A model generated the notes under the pieces. It saw only the letters and a list, made by a program, of their open reading frames with translations, was not told the origin of the DNA and ran no database searches. Position numbers and translations under genes: made by a program. Shown in pieces: positions 1-12,773 of a DNA stretch of 64,000 bases; the stretch's first letter is position 1; each line of letters begins with the position of its first letter. The stretch is from Phoronis australis (Eukaryota; Phoronida; Phoronidae): assembly GCA_002633005.1 (NCBI GenBank), contig NMRA01000182.1, forward strand, positions 259,077 to 323,076, given 5' to 3'.

Positions 1-182
1 CAAAAACTTTTTTATTATAACGTTACATAATAACATAATGCCAACAATGTAAATCTCTACACAATACCGTGATGTTTCTTACCTTTACCATTCTAATAGC
101 ATTACTACATGGGCGCATAAAAAGCAATGACCTTGATCTAAACATCATGACCCAAACCATTTTTTTACTCTACCATACTAAC

Positions 183-2839
183 CTGACCCGATCATAGTCC
201 CGGCCCCAGAATCTCTCCGCCTCACTACTATGTTTCTTTGCAGGAGATCGACTTTTTGACCGCTTCTTAGAGATCCCCCGGTGTTTGTCGAAGAATGCTT
301 CTGACGGGGACAGTGACCGACTGGAGCGCCGCCTGTGTTTACTCGGAGACTTTGACCTGAATCAATCCAATTCGTGACGGAAAATAACAAGAGGTCCATA
401 GGCAAATACTTTTACTTGGTTTGCTATCATTGTTTACTTTTAATTTTCCATGAGCTTTCCGGAATACTACTTTCATTTTACAAGAGTTCTTTTCCCACTA
501 AAAATTGACCAATCACAATGCCTAACACTGTATTCAAATTGTGTAACTTAAAGGTAAATTAGAGCAAAGTTTGATGGTCTCAGACCCAGAGTGCTGAATC
601 TAATCTCTGCACTCGAAACTTGGTTCAAGAACTGACCAAATTGCAAAGCAAGCTTCCAGTAAACTCAGAAGTTTGTAGTTGAATAATGCAACATGATTGG
701 TTACGTTTTGAGTCTGAGCAGAATCTGAATTCAAAGATTACACCCTACCTAGAACGCTTTGATCGTTTTTTGCTATCCTTGCTTTTCTCTCGACTTTTTG
801 ACCTATCTTTGGAGCCAGACCGTCTCTTCTCACAGTCTTTCTCCTTGGCCTTCTTCTTTTTCTTCGACTTGTGTTTGTGTTTCTTCTTCTTTTTTTTCTT
901 TGCTTTCGTGCTGCCATCTGTAATCGACCCGGTTTCCGACTTTTCGTCAAGGTCACCATAGATGTCACCGGAGGATTCTGACTCTGCAATAGAGTCTGTC
1001 AGCTCTCCTGTTGGGTTAAAAATGTCAGAAACACTAGCAACAATAATCAGTATAATGTGACTGTACATCATCTCTCACAACTCCAAACAAATTTAAGCAA
1101 TAGCCAATTACAGAGGTCACCGATTTTAAGAACCAGTTTGATGCTCACTATTCAGTTTCCAAGACAACTGGTTCTCAAAATACGGAAAATCCCTTGCATG
1201 CGAAACTTTATTGCCCACATTAATATGGACTACAACCACCCAAAGCTCACATTAACAGGAGAAAAAAAAATCATTATTAGCAATAATTTACTTTCAATGT
1301 GTTGGTAAAGGAGTGGCGTTAATAGGACATTAAATACATAACATAAACATTCATAATTATGATTTTCATGAACATTTCATAAAACAGTTGACTAGCAAGT
1401 CGTTTGACTAGCAAGACCTTCTATCAATCCCAGATAACCAAATATTGACACTAAGGGACTACTCTGTATCTGCTCCTACAAGGGACTACTCAGTGTTATC
1501 CCTACATGAAATCAAACATGGCACTGCACCATGTTTGAAATGTTTTGTAATATGTTTAGGAATCTTGAGGCATGTATGAAAAGCAACAGGCATGTTCCAA
1601 AAGTTAAGCAATGTTTGAAAAGCCAGCCTTTTTTCTGCTTCACCAGACAAATCATTGAAATAGTATTGCATAGTTGTATTTATTTCTAACTATTCTGTAG
1701 AAAAACAACAGTGACTTGCTCAGTAAGTGAAAATAATACGTAAGCACAACTTGCTTTTGTGAATTACAAGAATGAACATAAGAACACAAAAATATGACAC
1801 GTAATGCCAAGTTTGAATTTTTGCTCAGGGAGAACCTTGCTACTAACACCTTCACAAATCCTGCTAGCAGACCCAAGTCAGATTTGGACATTACCACAAA
1901 ACCTCTTTTAAATGAAAGACTTTCAGGAAGCAAGGGGGACTGATCACGTGGGACCAGTTACTCATATCGCCACCTAGCTGTACCAAAAGTTACGTTTTGC
2001 AGCGGATGGCATAGGGGAACAGTTCAAATTCATGAAAAGACCCTTTTCCAATGTATGTGATTAGGCGTGATGTGTTTTAAACACACGTTATAACATACAT
2101 CATCGTCTTCTTATAGTTCCAGAGACCACTGGTATCCGGTCCCACTTGATCAGTGGCGATGTTACTTTTTCAAAGTCTTCTATTTTAGTTACTTGTCAAG
2201 TTAGGACTGGTTTTGTCCTTTCTAGACCAAATTTGAAAGCAAACCTTTAGAGTACAGTCAAACACATAGCAGATTAATATATAACTGTTAGAACTGCAAA
2301 TATTAAAAAATCTTGTACCTTCTTCAGCGTTATGCACCTTTTCTTTAGGAATGGCCACTCCGGATGATATTAAAGCTGCACTGGTCTCAGATATCTTTAA
2401 ACCAAATGTTAATTTCCCTCCTGTCGACTTTTTATCACCATCTGCAGTGCCATCTACCACACCATCTGCAGCTGCCATGGTCTGTTTCCTGTCACCATCA
2501 GCAACACTCACCCGTTCTCGTTCAATCATATCAAATTTGCTTTTCAGAAAGTCGAGCATTTCCTCAGCAACACTTGAAGAAAACGATGCGTTCTCATCTT
2601 TGACATCAGTGATGTCAGAGGTCACCACAGACACAGGCTCAATCTTAATCGTCTTTTTATCTGGTTTCTGATCTTCATGATTTTCTAACGATGCCACAGC
2701 TGCTTTTCGTTTGAGCTGCTCTAGCTTGGTGCGAATCAGCTTGATAGGTGCTGTCTTTGTAGGTTTGGGTTTGGTCCTGTTCCACTGCTCATTTCCCGGC
2801 CCAGGTTGGGGCAAAGGAATTTCGGCCAACTTGGGATCA
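183..2839 (-). CDS. Partial RS-domain / poly-lysine nuclear protein, three exons
   Basis: Three exons join in frame on the minus strand: 2839-2319, 1007-749 and 356-183. The first is preceded by a tttcag acceptor and ends AAG|gtacaag. The second follows a pyrimidine-rich tract ending caacag and ends TCTAG|gtaggg. The third follows attcag and ends GTCAG|gttagt. Phases match at both joins (EEG/ELTDS and KRSR/SKSPS). The visible ~318 residues contain an acidic/Ser-rich segment, a block of Lys with Lys-His repeats, then Arg-Ser dipeptides (KDRSKSREKSKDS, RSRSKSPSK, SKSRSP) and a WGRDYDRV motif. RS domains of this kind are typical of pre-mRNA splicing or RNA polymerase II CTD-associated proteins in nuclear speckles; function here is inferred only from composition. 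The acceptor at 2840 implies exons further upstream (higher coordinates), and the donor at 182 implies exons beyond position 1. I could not assign a specific family. Confidence 0.72.
1123..1181. repeat. Small hairpin repeat, copy 1
   Basis: Inverted arms TTAAGAACCAGTTT and AACTGGTTCTCAAAA flank a short loop. A diverged second copy lies at about 22839-22893. It is in the intron between RS-gene exons 2319-2839 and 749-1007 and probably represents a tiny MITE-like repeat. Confidence 0.4.
1915..2148. repeat. Dispersed ~230-bp repeat, copy A
   Basis: This intronic segment matches, in reverse complement, the sequence at about 38451-38660. Shared landmarks are the block CATATCGCCACCTAGCTG, the TTTAAACACA(T/C) block and GGTATCCGGTC. 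Divergence is substantial. The family is not recognised; it is a dispersed non-coding repeat seen twice in this window. Confidence 0.5.
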
Positions 2840-3278
2840 CTGAAAAAAACAAGCAAGAAACATTCTGTCTTCTGGTTTAGAAACAATGATAAATAAAACA
2901 GCTTGAGTTTTTATTTTTGTAGAATGGCGTATAATAATATAATGCCACTGATTGGAGAAGGCGTTACAGTGTACCCAGAGTGAATAAATACTTATGTTGC
3001 AATGATTCCACAGCTTGTCGCTGATATCGCCGCTTAAGAAAAACCCGTTACCGAGTGGCTAACAGAGGCTCATAGGATTCACCGGACACACATCTACAAC
3101 ACTCCTATAGGAAGGTTTTCGGCAAATTATGCCTCACACTGGAAAAGTCGCGTTGTTATAAGTACCGCTTTTGTGCATATAAGGTCACCTTAGCTTTATG
3201 AGGCCGTCACTGTCTTTAATTCCTTTTAACAAATACTCCCACAATCAAACTTTTTCTTCGAGCAGTCCTTTGTGCAGA

Positions 3279-3870
3279 TGCCCAAATCAAAACCTGGCCA
3301 GTTTTACACTGCTTGCATTCCAGTTTACTGCCCACTCACCAGGAGAGCGCGCACAGTGTTAAAAATGGCCAGTTGATGATTTGGGCAACTGTATTGACGA
3401 CCCAAACTGATGCCTGAGCCAAAGTGATTTGGCGCACTTCTGTTTGACGCAGGTTGGTTACCCAAACTGATGCCATGGCCAAACTGAAGCTACTGTAAGT
3501 TCACAAATTACTGCCAATGTTTTATGTTTTTTAACAGTTATCAGAACCCAAATTAACGACAAGGAATGCAGGATGTTGCCTTATAGTTTCTCAGGACACT
3601 TCCACAATGTGAATTAAATCCTTATGACCTGCACTCATTGTTGCCAATGTCAGTTCTGATAATTGTTAAAAAACGTAGTAATTTGGGAGCAGTAACTTCA
3701 GTTTGGCCAAGGCATCACTTTGGATCACTAACCTGCCCCAAATTGAAGTGCGCCAAATCAGTGTGGCGCAGGCATCAGTTTGGGCTCCAACAATGCCAAG
3801 TCGCATTTGGTGACTTCGCAAAAATGCCAGTTCAGTTGCCCAAATCCACAACTGGCCAATTTTACACTGC
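3279..3870. repeat. Nested foldback element
   Basis: Two imperfect ~190-210-bp arms (about 3350-3542 and 3655-3870) are reverse complements around a ~110-bp loop. Shared landmarks include CCCAAACTGATGCCTG, GATTTGGCGCACTTC and TTTTTTAACA. The outer sequence GGCCAGTTTTACACTGC at 3279-3312 is also inverted relative to about 3350-3390, so a second, smaller inverted repeat is nested at the left end. The segments 2840-3278 and 3871-4725 around it show no gene I can support. Confidence 0.6.
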
Positions 3871-4725
3871 GTGCCCTCCTTTGGTAAATTAGCAGAAAAG
3901 GTAGTCTCTGTTTAGGACAAATTTGTTGTAACATAAATCAGGAATCTCAACATTTTTGCATTATCCATTCTTGTATATATTTCATAAAATGCCACCATTA
4001 TTAAAACTAGAAACCAACCCAGTTACGGCAAATGACATGACATCGATTTCCAGTTCCCCTGTTCAATCACTGAATGACGGGTATTGTTCAGTGATTCCCT
4101 AAATCTCAGACTTAATTGTTCTAAGTTGTATTTTCATATTTAATCATATACAGCTGTCTGCCTTTAAGTGCAGGAACTCTAGGATTTATTATCTGACCAC
4201 TGCACTTACCTTATCTTTATTTCCTTCAAAGAGGATCTAAGTGTTGCCTATCATTTATGGGTCTTCCATGCATAGTTAGTGTCTGACTTTGGTAAGTTTT
4301 AAGATAACAAAATAAGGTCCACTGCTTACGGTGCACAGATAGTGTAAAACACTATGATGAAGTAGTTGTACTGCAACTTCAGATTGTCTTGTCAAAATAC
4401 CTTTTTTCTGTGTATCCATTTGTGGTGGAATTAATTGGAAACTTTTCGAGGCTCGATTTTGAATCAGTTGTGATTTTGTGACTGAGCATTAGTGAAGGCT
4501 GTTTGTTATGATGCATATGTACCTGTATGAGATTGTATCAAAATGAGTTTTCTGTTTCTGTAGCCAACAACAGAAGATGCTTTCTTACATAACCAGTCGG
4601 AAAATTTGTGAGCGGCCGAGGTGATTGCCTCAGTTTATGTGAATTTTAAAAAATTCGAGCAACAACAGACAGGTACTTGTGTGTGACAGGAGGCTTTGCC
4701 TTATTTAGTGACCTCACAGAATCAA

Positions 4726-4781
4726 TTTCACAATATTGGAATCGATTCCCGGGTTGGGTAATCTCAGCTATCACTACAAAT
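4726..4781. repeat. Fragment of tRNA-derived SINE
   Basis: The block GATTCCCGGGTTGGGTAATC followed by a CTATCACTAC tail parallels the better-preserved copy near 5195-5240 (GGTTCGATTCCCATGTCGGG then CTATTACTAC). GGTTCGATTCC resembles a tRNA internal B box. The repeat is interrupted on its right by an element starting at 4782. Confidence 0.4.
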
Positions 4782-4911
4782 CAGGGCTTGGAATGACCAA
4801 TGACAAAAAACGCGGAAACTTTTACGGCCCAAATCATGCCCGATTAACAAGCCTTTGAAATGGTCAATGTGAACCTTTCCGCGACAAAAATCGGGAGGAA
4901 TAAAAAAAAAA
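4782..4911. mobile_element. MITE fragment, CAGGGCTTG family
   Basis: Begins CAGGGCTTGGAATGACCAATGAC-like, matching the left end of the complete element at 22109-22362. No right terminal repeat is visible. The similarity is lost at or before the single N at 4912, so the copy is truncated or misassembled there. Confidence 0.45.
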
Positions 4912-4912
4912 N
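4912..4912. other. Single ambiguous base (assembly join)
   Basis: One N lies in an A-run. It interrupts the repeat on its left and may mark a contig join. Confidence 0.6.
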
Positions 4913-5139
4913 ACTAGGACCCGTGGACCTTGGACGGCGTGCATGGTCGTGGTGATGGTAAAAGTTCCAGGAGTCGAGGACCTGTTTGAGAGACAACATT
5001 GTGTTCAACTGTGTTGTGGTGGCAAAGGTACCAAGCCAAGGGAAGTTGACGACCTGTATGCAAGACAACCTGGTGTTCACCTTCCTGAAAGTGCTCATGG
5101 TCCATAGGAAAGGGGGGAATGTTGTAGATGGTGAATCAT

Positions 5140-5245
5140 ATGAGCCTGTTAGCCACTCGCTAACGGGCAATCGCCAGTTTTATGGAGGTCGCTGGTTCGA
5201 TTCCCATGTCGGGTAAATCTTGGCTATTACTACAGGAGCTTCACC
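5140..5245 (+). repeat. tRNA-like SINE head
   Basis: Contains an A-box-like stretch (GTTAGCCACTCGCTAACGGG) and a B-box-like GGTTCGATTCCCATGTCGGG about 45 bases later, followed by a tail also seen at 4755-4780. The spacing is too loose and the stems too weak for a functional tRNA gene, so it is called a tRNA-derived SINE. Confidence 0.4.
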
Positions 5246-5359
5246 CTCTCTACTGGGGACAGCTTAAGATGGTGGTCACTGTCAACAGTTTGTCTACAGC
5301 AACACTACTACACTGCTACACGTCTACAGTACAGTACACTGTACAGGCAGCATAAAGCT

Positions 5360-6749
5360 GAGCTAGCCACGTCAAAATACAGCTAGGTACCGGTGACCCC
5401 AAAATTGCACACAGCCAGGGTAGTTCTGCTCGTCACCTCGTCGTGAAACTTGTATCAACATGTAAAAGCTAAAAACCGGACGGGGTGCTTGCAAAATCTG
5501 GGAATCAACCAACACTCACCATTCCCGTTACAGCCGTTTAAGTGAAAAACAATCTAATAAAAGTCATTTTGTTGCGTAATCCTCTGCCTTTTCTAACAAA
5601 GAAAAGTTACGTCGTCGTTTCGAAAACAGTACATTCGTGACATATACGTGCATGCGCCATTTCCAAAATTTTTGCGACATCTCTCAGGAGATGATGATAG
5701 CTTGGTAGCAGCAAAATTTCTTCTGAAGTTAGGTTTGCTGGTATTAAAATTTTAAAAACTTATAATGAAGTGAAACCAGTTCCGATAATTTGTTGTGTCG
5801 TGTACACAACCTCATGAAAGAACAACAGTTGATTGAAGAATCGGCGAAAAAAGAAACTGGCCAATAGGTAACGCAAAATTTCATGGTGGCGAAAGCCGAC
5901 GCAGAAGATCGCTCCACAACTTTAACACCATTTTTTCCAATACCAGAAAATAATTTTATTTACTCAAATAAGTGTGTAATTTTTAATGACACTAATTTTG
6001 TGTATGATTTTATCTTACTACTTTTTTACCCACATCAGTGCAAAGCTGTATATTTAGTATACAGCTTTGTACCAAGACTACGTAAAAGCTAGCCTTGGTA
6101 CAAAGCTGTAGTAAGTAGTAAGATAAAATCAGACACAAAATTAGTGTCATTAAAAAATACAGTCTTCCTTGAGTAAACTAAATTATTTAATGGTGTTGGA
6201 AAAAAATGGTGTTCTACCCTTATTCTGCTGCTAAAGTTGTGGAGCGATCTTTAGCGGGCTTTCGGCAGCATGAAATATTGCGTCACCTATTGGCCAGTTT
6301 CTTTTTTCGCCCATTTTTCAATCGACTGTTCTTCTTTCATGAGGCTGCGTACACGTCACAACTTCATTAAAAGTTTTTAGAATTTTGATACCGAAAAAAC
6401 GAACTTCAGAAGAAATTTTGTTGCTGCCAAGCTGTCATCATCTCCTGAGAAATGTCGCAAAAATTTAGGAAATGGCACGTGCGCGTGACACGAACATACG
6501 ATTTTCAAAACGACGACATACTTTTCATTGTTAGAAAAGGCCGAGAGTTACGGAAGAAAATGACGTTTATTGCATTGTTTTTCAACGGCTGTAACGGGCA
6601 AAGTATCTGTTGATTCCCAGATTTTGCATGCACCTCATCCAGTCTTTAGCTTTACATGTTGATACAAGTTTCACGGCGAGGTGGTGAGCAGAACTACTCT
6701 GGCAGTGAGCAATTTCGGGGTCAACGGAAGAAATACATACAGTGGTTAC
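5360..6749. repeat. ~1.4-kb palindromic foldback element
   Basis: Left arm about 5360-6080 and right arm about 6086-6749 are reverse complements over ~650-700 bases with moderate divergence. The short centre lies near 6076-6092. Landmarks shared in inverse orientation include GGCCAATAGGTAACGC / GCGTCACCTATTGGCC, ATCTCCTGAGAAATGTCGC and CTTGGTACAAAGCTGTA. The right arm stops abruptly at an inserted element (6750). Short open frames in the arms (for example 5883-6092) mirror each other and look non-coding. Confidence 0.8.
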
Positions 6750-7331
6750 AAGGTACCTAAACTACACGGTCAACGGACTCAAAAACATGATCCACGCCGA
6801 TAAAGCATGCCATAAACACGGGACACGGACTCATCGCCTTCCTAGGTCAGCCTCAAGATGGCGTTAATCTGCTTAGCGATCAGCGCTCTCTTGAGGCTTG
6901 CGGATGAGGATGCTTCCCAAGTCGCTAGTCTCACTGTCAAAATTAAGATTTGATGTTACAAACAGGTTTGGAAAGTCAATAAATTGCAGAACGAATAATT
7001 AGTTTCAATAATGTTTATTGTTTCTAAATCACAACAATTGCATCACAGTACAGACAAAAATAACATCAAAAATATATTTAATCTCGCACCCATTACACAG
7101 CTGTCAACGCTGAAGTTGACATTTTGTCCGTTGACCGTGTTTGGCGGTCCGTTAACCGTGTTTCCTCGTGAATATGAGTCCGTGTCCCGTGTATTTGGGT
7201 GCGTGGATCGTGTTTTGTGAGTCCGTTCCCGTGTTTGTGAGTCAGTGGACGGTGTTTGCCGGTCCGTGAGTCGTGTTCATGCGTCCGTTCCCGTGTTTTT
7301 GAGTCCGTTGACCGTGTAGTTTAGGTACCTT
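6750..7331. mobile_element. Inverted-repeat element with subterminal degenerate repeats
   Basis: Bounded by ~38-bp near-perfect inverted repeats starting AAGGTACCTAAACTACACGG. It interrupts the right arm of the palindrome after GTGGTTAC; the uninterrupted copy continues GTGGTTACCTAGC at about 8600. The right 200 bp (7125-7320) is a run of degenerate ~20-24-bp units of the type GTCCGTTGACCGTGTTT, and fewer related units occur at the left end. There is no coding capacity. It looks like a non-autonomous DNA transposon; the family was not identified. Confidence 0.7.
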
Positions 7332-7333
7332 GA

Positions 7334-7496
7334 NNNNNNNNNNNNNNNNNNNNNNNNNNNNNNNNNNNNNNNNNNNNNNNNNNNNNNNNNNNNNNNNNNN
7401 NNNNNNNNNNNNNNNNNNNNNNNNNNNNNNNNNNNNNNNNNNNNNNNNNNNNNNNNNNNNNNNNNNNNNNNNNNNNNNNNNNNNNNNNNNNNNNNN
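7334..7496. other. Assembly gap (163 Ns)
   Basis: Run of Ns flanked on the left by the right end of the inserted element and on the right by a tandem repeat. It is probably a repeat-induced gap of uncertain true length. Confidence 0.95.
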
Positions 7497-7758
7497 ACGA
7501 TGAGGCCAATAGAGAGTCGTAATGCTCAACGCCGGTAAAACCGGGCAAGGTGTGGCCCGCCGAGTCACACAGAGTCGGTGAGGTTAAGCGTACGAGGATA
7601 GGACAACTATCAAACACTCCACATGGTCCGTGTCGGGTCACGGAAACCCCAAAGCAGGTAGGCCTGAAAATACGATGAGGCCAATAGAGAGTCGTAATGC
7701 TCTGCGCCGGTAAAACCGGGCAAGGTGTGGCCCGCCGAGTCACACAGAGTCGGTGAGC
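7497..7758. repeat. GC-rich 176-bp tandem repeat (about 1.5 units visible)
   Basis: The block starting ACGATGAGGCCAATAGAGAG recurs at 7673 with only a few differences. It includes GGTAAAACCGGGCAAGGTGT and GCCGAGTCACACAGAGTCGG. The unit is 176 bp. The first unit abuts the N gap, so more units may be missing. Base composition is more GC-rich than the surroundings. Open minus-strand frames here simply reflect the repeat; no protein family is recognised. Confidence 0.75.
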
Positions 7759-7970
7759 TCGGTCGTCCAAAAACTTCCAAGATGATTATATAGGATAAGA
7801 AGAAAATGCTCAGTAGCAAAGAGTTATGCAATTGAGCGTGGTCGCGGTATAACTTGCGCGAAAAAACCTTCCAAAGGAAAAACACGTCTTCCTCCAGAAG
7901 ATAAGTCCGTGGAATGGTTCGCTTTGCGCATGTCCGTATCTCATGGTAGTACTCGGGGGAATTCTGGGAG

Positions 7971-8625
7971 GAATAAAATCAGACACAAAATTAGTGTCAT
8001 TAAAAAATACAGTCTTCCTTGAGTAAACTAAATTATTTAATGGTGTTGGAAAAAATGGTGTTCTACCCTTATTCTGCTGCTAAAGTTGTGGAGCGATCTT
8101 TAGCGGGCTTTCGGCGCCATGAAATATTGCGTCACCTATTGGCCAGTTTCTTTTTTCGCCCATTTTTCAATCGACTGTTCTTCTTTCATGAGGCTGCGTA
8201 CACGTCACAACTTCATTAAAAGTTTTTAGAATTTTGATACCGAAAAACCGAACTTCAGAAGAAATTTTGTTGCTGCCAAGCTGTCATCATCTCCTGAGAA
8301 ATGTCGCAAAAATTTAGGAAATGGCACGTGCGCGTGACACGAACATACGGTTTTCAAAACCACGACATACTTTTCATTGTTAGAAAAGGCCGAGAGTTAC
8401 GGAAGAAAATGACGTTTATTGCATTGTTTTTCAACGGCTGTAACGGGCAAAGTATCTGTTGATTCCCAGATTTTGCATGCACCTCATCCGGTCTTTAGCT
8501 TTACATGTTGATACAAGTTTCACGGCGAGGTGATGAACAGAACTACTCTGGCAGTGAGCAATTTGGGGGTCAACGGAAGAAATACATACAGTGGTTACCT
8601 AGCTTTATTGTCATGCTAGCTGGCT
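7971..8625. repeat. Third copy of the palindrome arm
   Basis: Direct copy of the right palindrome arm (about 6118-6749) with roughly ten differences. It begins near the palindrome centre and continues past the point where the arm is interrupted by the 6750-7331 element (CAGTGGTTACCTAGC). It therefore shows the empty insertion site. Confidence 0.8.
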
Positions 8626-10566
8626 GGCTACGACTAAAAGCTAAGCGTCGAGCACTGCAGTGCATAAAAAGTAAGCACAGTAACAAACTTCAGAGAGCAG
8701 ATCAGTGTCATAGTGACTTGTGATATAGCGTCTTCACAAAAATAAACAAAACAGAACAATTTTTTACCCAGATCCTTCCATTACAAGATTCGAAGTGCGT
8801 CCAAACTCTGAACTCTGCTCACATTTTCTTCCACTCCATGTTGTGTCACGTGACTACCGAAAGTGCCATCTAGTGCCGAATCTAATCATTGTACTCGAAA
8901 CGGAACTCGCCGCTATTTTTAGCATTTTTGTTTACTTTTGTGCAAATCCGACATAATGATAAGTGTCAGTGCTCGAGTACATTGTAGGTTATGCATACGA
9001 GTTTCCACTTCCATTTCGCACTTGATGCTAAAAACTCAGTAAAATTTCGAGATTTCGTGCCACTGTTGCATATATAAAGAACTCAGAAAACTGCCCGGCG
9101 GAATTCCGTGCCGACGGATTTTGATTGGAGTACAGAGCTTCCCGCCAGTGACACCCCAGGCCCTGAACTGTTGACGGAATGAAAGTTTCAGTTGAAACAG
9201 TGGAATTTGCAAAATCCATATTTCGACGCTTTACAGAACTGACATTTACAGAGATTACCTCAAACAGTAGCAGCATGCTCCTCAGAGACCCCCCTCCCCT
9301 AGCGGCTATAGCCTGTACCGTGAGACAATTAAGGTTCATACAAGTTTCGTATAGTCTACATATCCCGTAGCCGTAGACGTCAGTATAGTATCTGCCCGTG
9401 GAAACTATCTTATAAAACACTATCCTTTCAGTGTCGGTAGTGCTTCTCCATACCACTTCTTTTCCTCTTCATTGGCACTAGCAGTCCGCGCCGTCTTGAG
9501 TCGCTAACGTGGCATAAGTAATTTCCCTAAATTGCATATCACACTTGAGCATCCTACATTTTTTTCCAAACCATAGTATTGACAGTAATTTGGCAAATGA
9601 TATCGCTAGAAAATTTATGTAATTTTTTCTATTTTCAGTTTTTGATCTCGGCTTACATAACTACTCTAATGTTTGCCTAAAACAAACACATTTCATTTCT
9701 TATCGTCAGAAAACGTTTCTTTATCAAACAGTGGACATATCCCCAACGAATTGTTTAAATAAGCTTAAAACAGGCCCACAAAGCAATCGCTCTAATGGTA
9801 TATTGCTAAAGTCGCGCACTCGTTGCTATGTATCTAGACCACTTGAGAATATTAGCGCTGGAATGTCAAGTTGACTAACTCAACTCCACACAGAAGCTTG
9901 TTGGGCGATTGATTGCCGGGGAAGTTTATTATGGCAATGTCGTGAGAAATTGTAAGTACATATTTTACACACACACACACACATATATATATACATTTTT
10001 CTATATATAGAGATTCTTTGGTGTGTGCATAACCGTATGTCATGTTCAGGCGTATTGAATACACTTAAATAACGTTAATACAAAAATATTCTCAAATTCT
10101 CATTGGTTGCTGACGCAGTCGCTGTTACGGTGGAATAATTAATGCCTTCTGAAATTGCTTCTTCAAAGTCTTAGTGTATCTGTCAGACAAAAGGCGGAGA
10201 AAGTCAGATTTTTCATAATCACCGGACATTTATCAAAACGTTTGGCTTAACCAGACACGTGGCTTCTTTTGTACATCGTGTGATCACAGTAGGGCCTACT
10301 ACTGAACAGGATTCCGACTAAAAGCTAACTTATGATCTAGATCACTCTCCGATATAAAATTGGTCTTATCTTATCCCGTACTAAGATGAGAAATGATTTC
10401 TGCTTTTGCAAAGAACTGACAGTTCGCTTTTCCTTGAAACAACGCTTGACTCATAAAATGACACGCAGAGACAACCCAAATTGTACAATCTGGTCTCAAG
10501 CAAAGACGATCTACCAGTTCTTTCGAAATTATCACTCAAGAAAGAATCCAACGAATCGCATTTCAC
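8626..10566. other. Intergenic stretch without supported gene
   Basis: Contains a 142-codon minus-strand open frame (9456-9028) with no recognisable domain, and a CA/TA microsatellite near 9967-9996. I see no exon structure I can support. A possible regulatory role cannot be judged from sequence. Confidence 0.5.
9967..9996. repeat. (AC)n(AT)n microsatellite
   Basis: About nine AC repeats are followed directly by TA repeats. Simple sequence. Confidence 0.85.
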
Positions 10567-10817
10567 GCGCGCACCCAGGGCGGGGCTCGGAGGGCTCGAA
10601 CGAGCCCCCCCCCCATTTGGCGAAGTGGGCCCCCGAGAGACAAAAAGTTCTAGGTAATTGGGACAAAATTCCACTAAGGAAGCGCAAACGCGAAATTCAC
10701 AGTGGTGCTCCCGTTTTTGTTTTTTTTTGTTTTTTTTTTTGGTCCGCACGCTCTTTTGTTAGCAAAAGGTCCAGGTCCAGAATTCGAGCACCCCGATATT
10801 GAAGACTGGGTGCGCGC
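10567..10817. mobile_element. MITE-like element, GCGCGCACCC termini, copy 1
   Basis: Ends are perfect 10-bp inverted repeats GCGCGCACCC / GGGTGCGCGC. Interior features are a C-run near GGCTCGAACGAGCC, a poly-T stretch, and a block resembling GAATTCAC..GCGTTTGCG shared, in either orientation, with copies at 16252-16447 and 17993-18197. It has no coding capacity. Confidence 0.6.
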
Positions 10818-11002
10818 ATGCATTTTTAATTTCGTTGCTTATACATTTTCGTTAGTGCCTTAAACCTGTCAATAAATACAATGAACAAACGAGGCTTACC
10901 GCTAACAAAAACGTTATCTTGATCTATTTGTCAAAACATAGCGTAAAGTGATATATTCATCCTAGAACATACCCAATCAAAACATTCAGATTTCACGAAA
11001 AC

Positions 11003-11884
11003 TTCATTCCTTGAATTTAGTTTCAGTTCTTCGTATCAGTTGTTGATCACAGTTGTGTCTTTTTAAACGTTAGATGATATTCCAAATGTATGATACTCGC
11101 TCTTGTCAAAAACTGGGGAAAAATTAACAAAATATGGTGCAAGAGTCAGGTACTTTACTTATAAAAGGATTCCATACTATTGGACACCCAACCCAAATCT
11201 TTGGGAAAACAATTATTAGAGTTGTGTCCGAAATTAAGAAATATTCGCCCTAATTTCTATATATACACAGTCATGGAACAGTTTTGCCAATTTTTTGTAA
11301 CTTTATCTCTCCCAAATCTGGGAACATCTATCTCTTCAACCAACAATGGCAACGAAACAGGGGAGTTAATGCTCAGTCAAATCCACCGTAAACTTGTTAA
11401 TCTTCGTATTCTCCAGTGCATTGGTATCTTTTACCTCAATGCCATTCAAATGCGAGCGTCAACAAACCTTGTGGCTTGGTTAATAACAATAAAAGCTTGA
11501 TTTGCTACTTCATAGTAAACAAGAATCTCTGCAATCCTAAAATGCAAATATAGAATATCTAAGCTCAACCGGCGTCATTGTTTACCATCGGCCTTAAGCT
11601 AATACTACAGCTTTTGTACTGAAAAACATAACAATGCTTTTGGAGTATTTGACTTGGTTGTGTAATTTATAGCAAGTTTTAAATCAATCCACCAATCACG
11701 AAATTCCCAATACTTGACTCTGTTCTTGCTATCGGCGGCAACACGTTGAGAAGAATAATACATCTTGGAAGTTGTGGAATGTATTTTTCAAATATTTGAA
11801 AAAAGGAAACCCTCGAGCTTGAATATGTAAATGACTTTTTTGTACATACATCTATGAATACTCGAAATTATGAGTTTTTTCAAA
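11003..11884. repeat. ~885-bp direct duplication, copy 1
   Basis: Nearly identical to 11886-12773. Differences are a handful of substitutions and a 9-bp indel in CATCTATAACATCTATC. Short open frames in each copy are the same and look non-coding. Confidence 0.85.
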
Positions 11885-11885
11885 N
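11885..11885. other. N at junction of direct duplication
   Basis: The single N lies exactly between the two ~885-bp copies. This suggests that overlapping contig ends, or two alleles, were placed end to end. Confidence 0.8.
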
Positions 11886-12773
11886 CTTTATTCCTCGAAT
11901 TTAGTTTCAGTTCTTCGTATCAGTTGTTGATCACAGTTGTGTCTTTTTAAACGTTAGATGATATTCTAAATGTGTGATACTCGCTCTTGTCAAAAACTGG
12001 GGTGAAAATTAACAAAATATGGTGCAAGAGTCAGGTACTTTACTTATAAAAGGATTCCATACTATTGGACACCCAACCCAAATCTTTGGGAAAACAATTA
12101 TTAGAGTTGTGTCCGAAGTTAAGAAATATTCGCCCTAATTTCTATATATACACAGTCATGGAACAGTTTTGCCAATTTTTTGTAAATTTATCTCTCCCAA
12201 ATCTGGGAACATCTATAACATCTATCTCTTCAACCAACAATGGCAACGAAACAGGGGAGTTAATGCTCAGTCAAATCACCGTAAACTTGTTAATCTTCGT
12301 ATTCTCCAGTGCATTGGTATCTTTTACCTCAATGCCATTCAAATGCGAGCGTCAACAAACCTTGTGGCTTAGTTAATAACAATAAAAGCTTGATTTGCTA
12401 CTTCATAGTAAACAAGAATCTCTGCAATCCTAAAATGCAAATATAGAATATCTAAGCTCAACCGGCGTCATTGTTTACCATCGGCCTTAAGCTAATACTA
12501 CAGCTTTTGTACTGAAAAACATAACAATGCTTTTGGAGTATTTGACTTGGTTGTGTAATTTATAGCAAGTTTTAAATCAATCCACCAATCACGAAATTCC
12601 CAATACTTGACTCTGTTCTTGCTATCGGCGGCAACACGTTGAGAAGAATAATACATCTTGGAAGTTGTGGAATGTATTTTTCAAATATTTGAAAAAAGGA
12701 AACCCTAGAGCTTGAATATGTAAATGACTTTTTTGTACATACATCTATGAATACTCGAAATTATGAGTTTTTT
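11886..12773. repeat. ~885-bp direct duplication, copy 2
   Basis: Second copy. It runs on without interruption into the sequence upstream of the EF-hand gene, so this copy is the one contiguous with the right-hand contig. Confidence 0.85.
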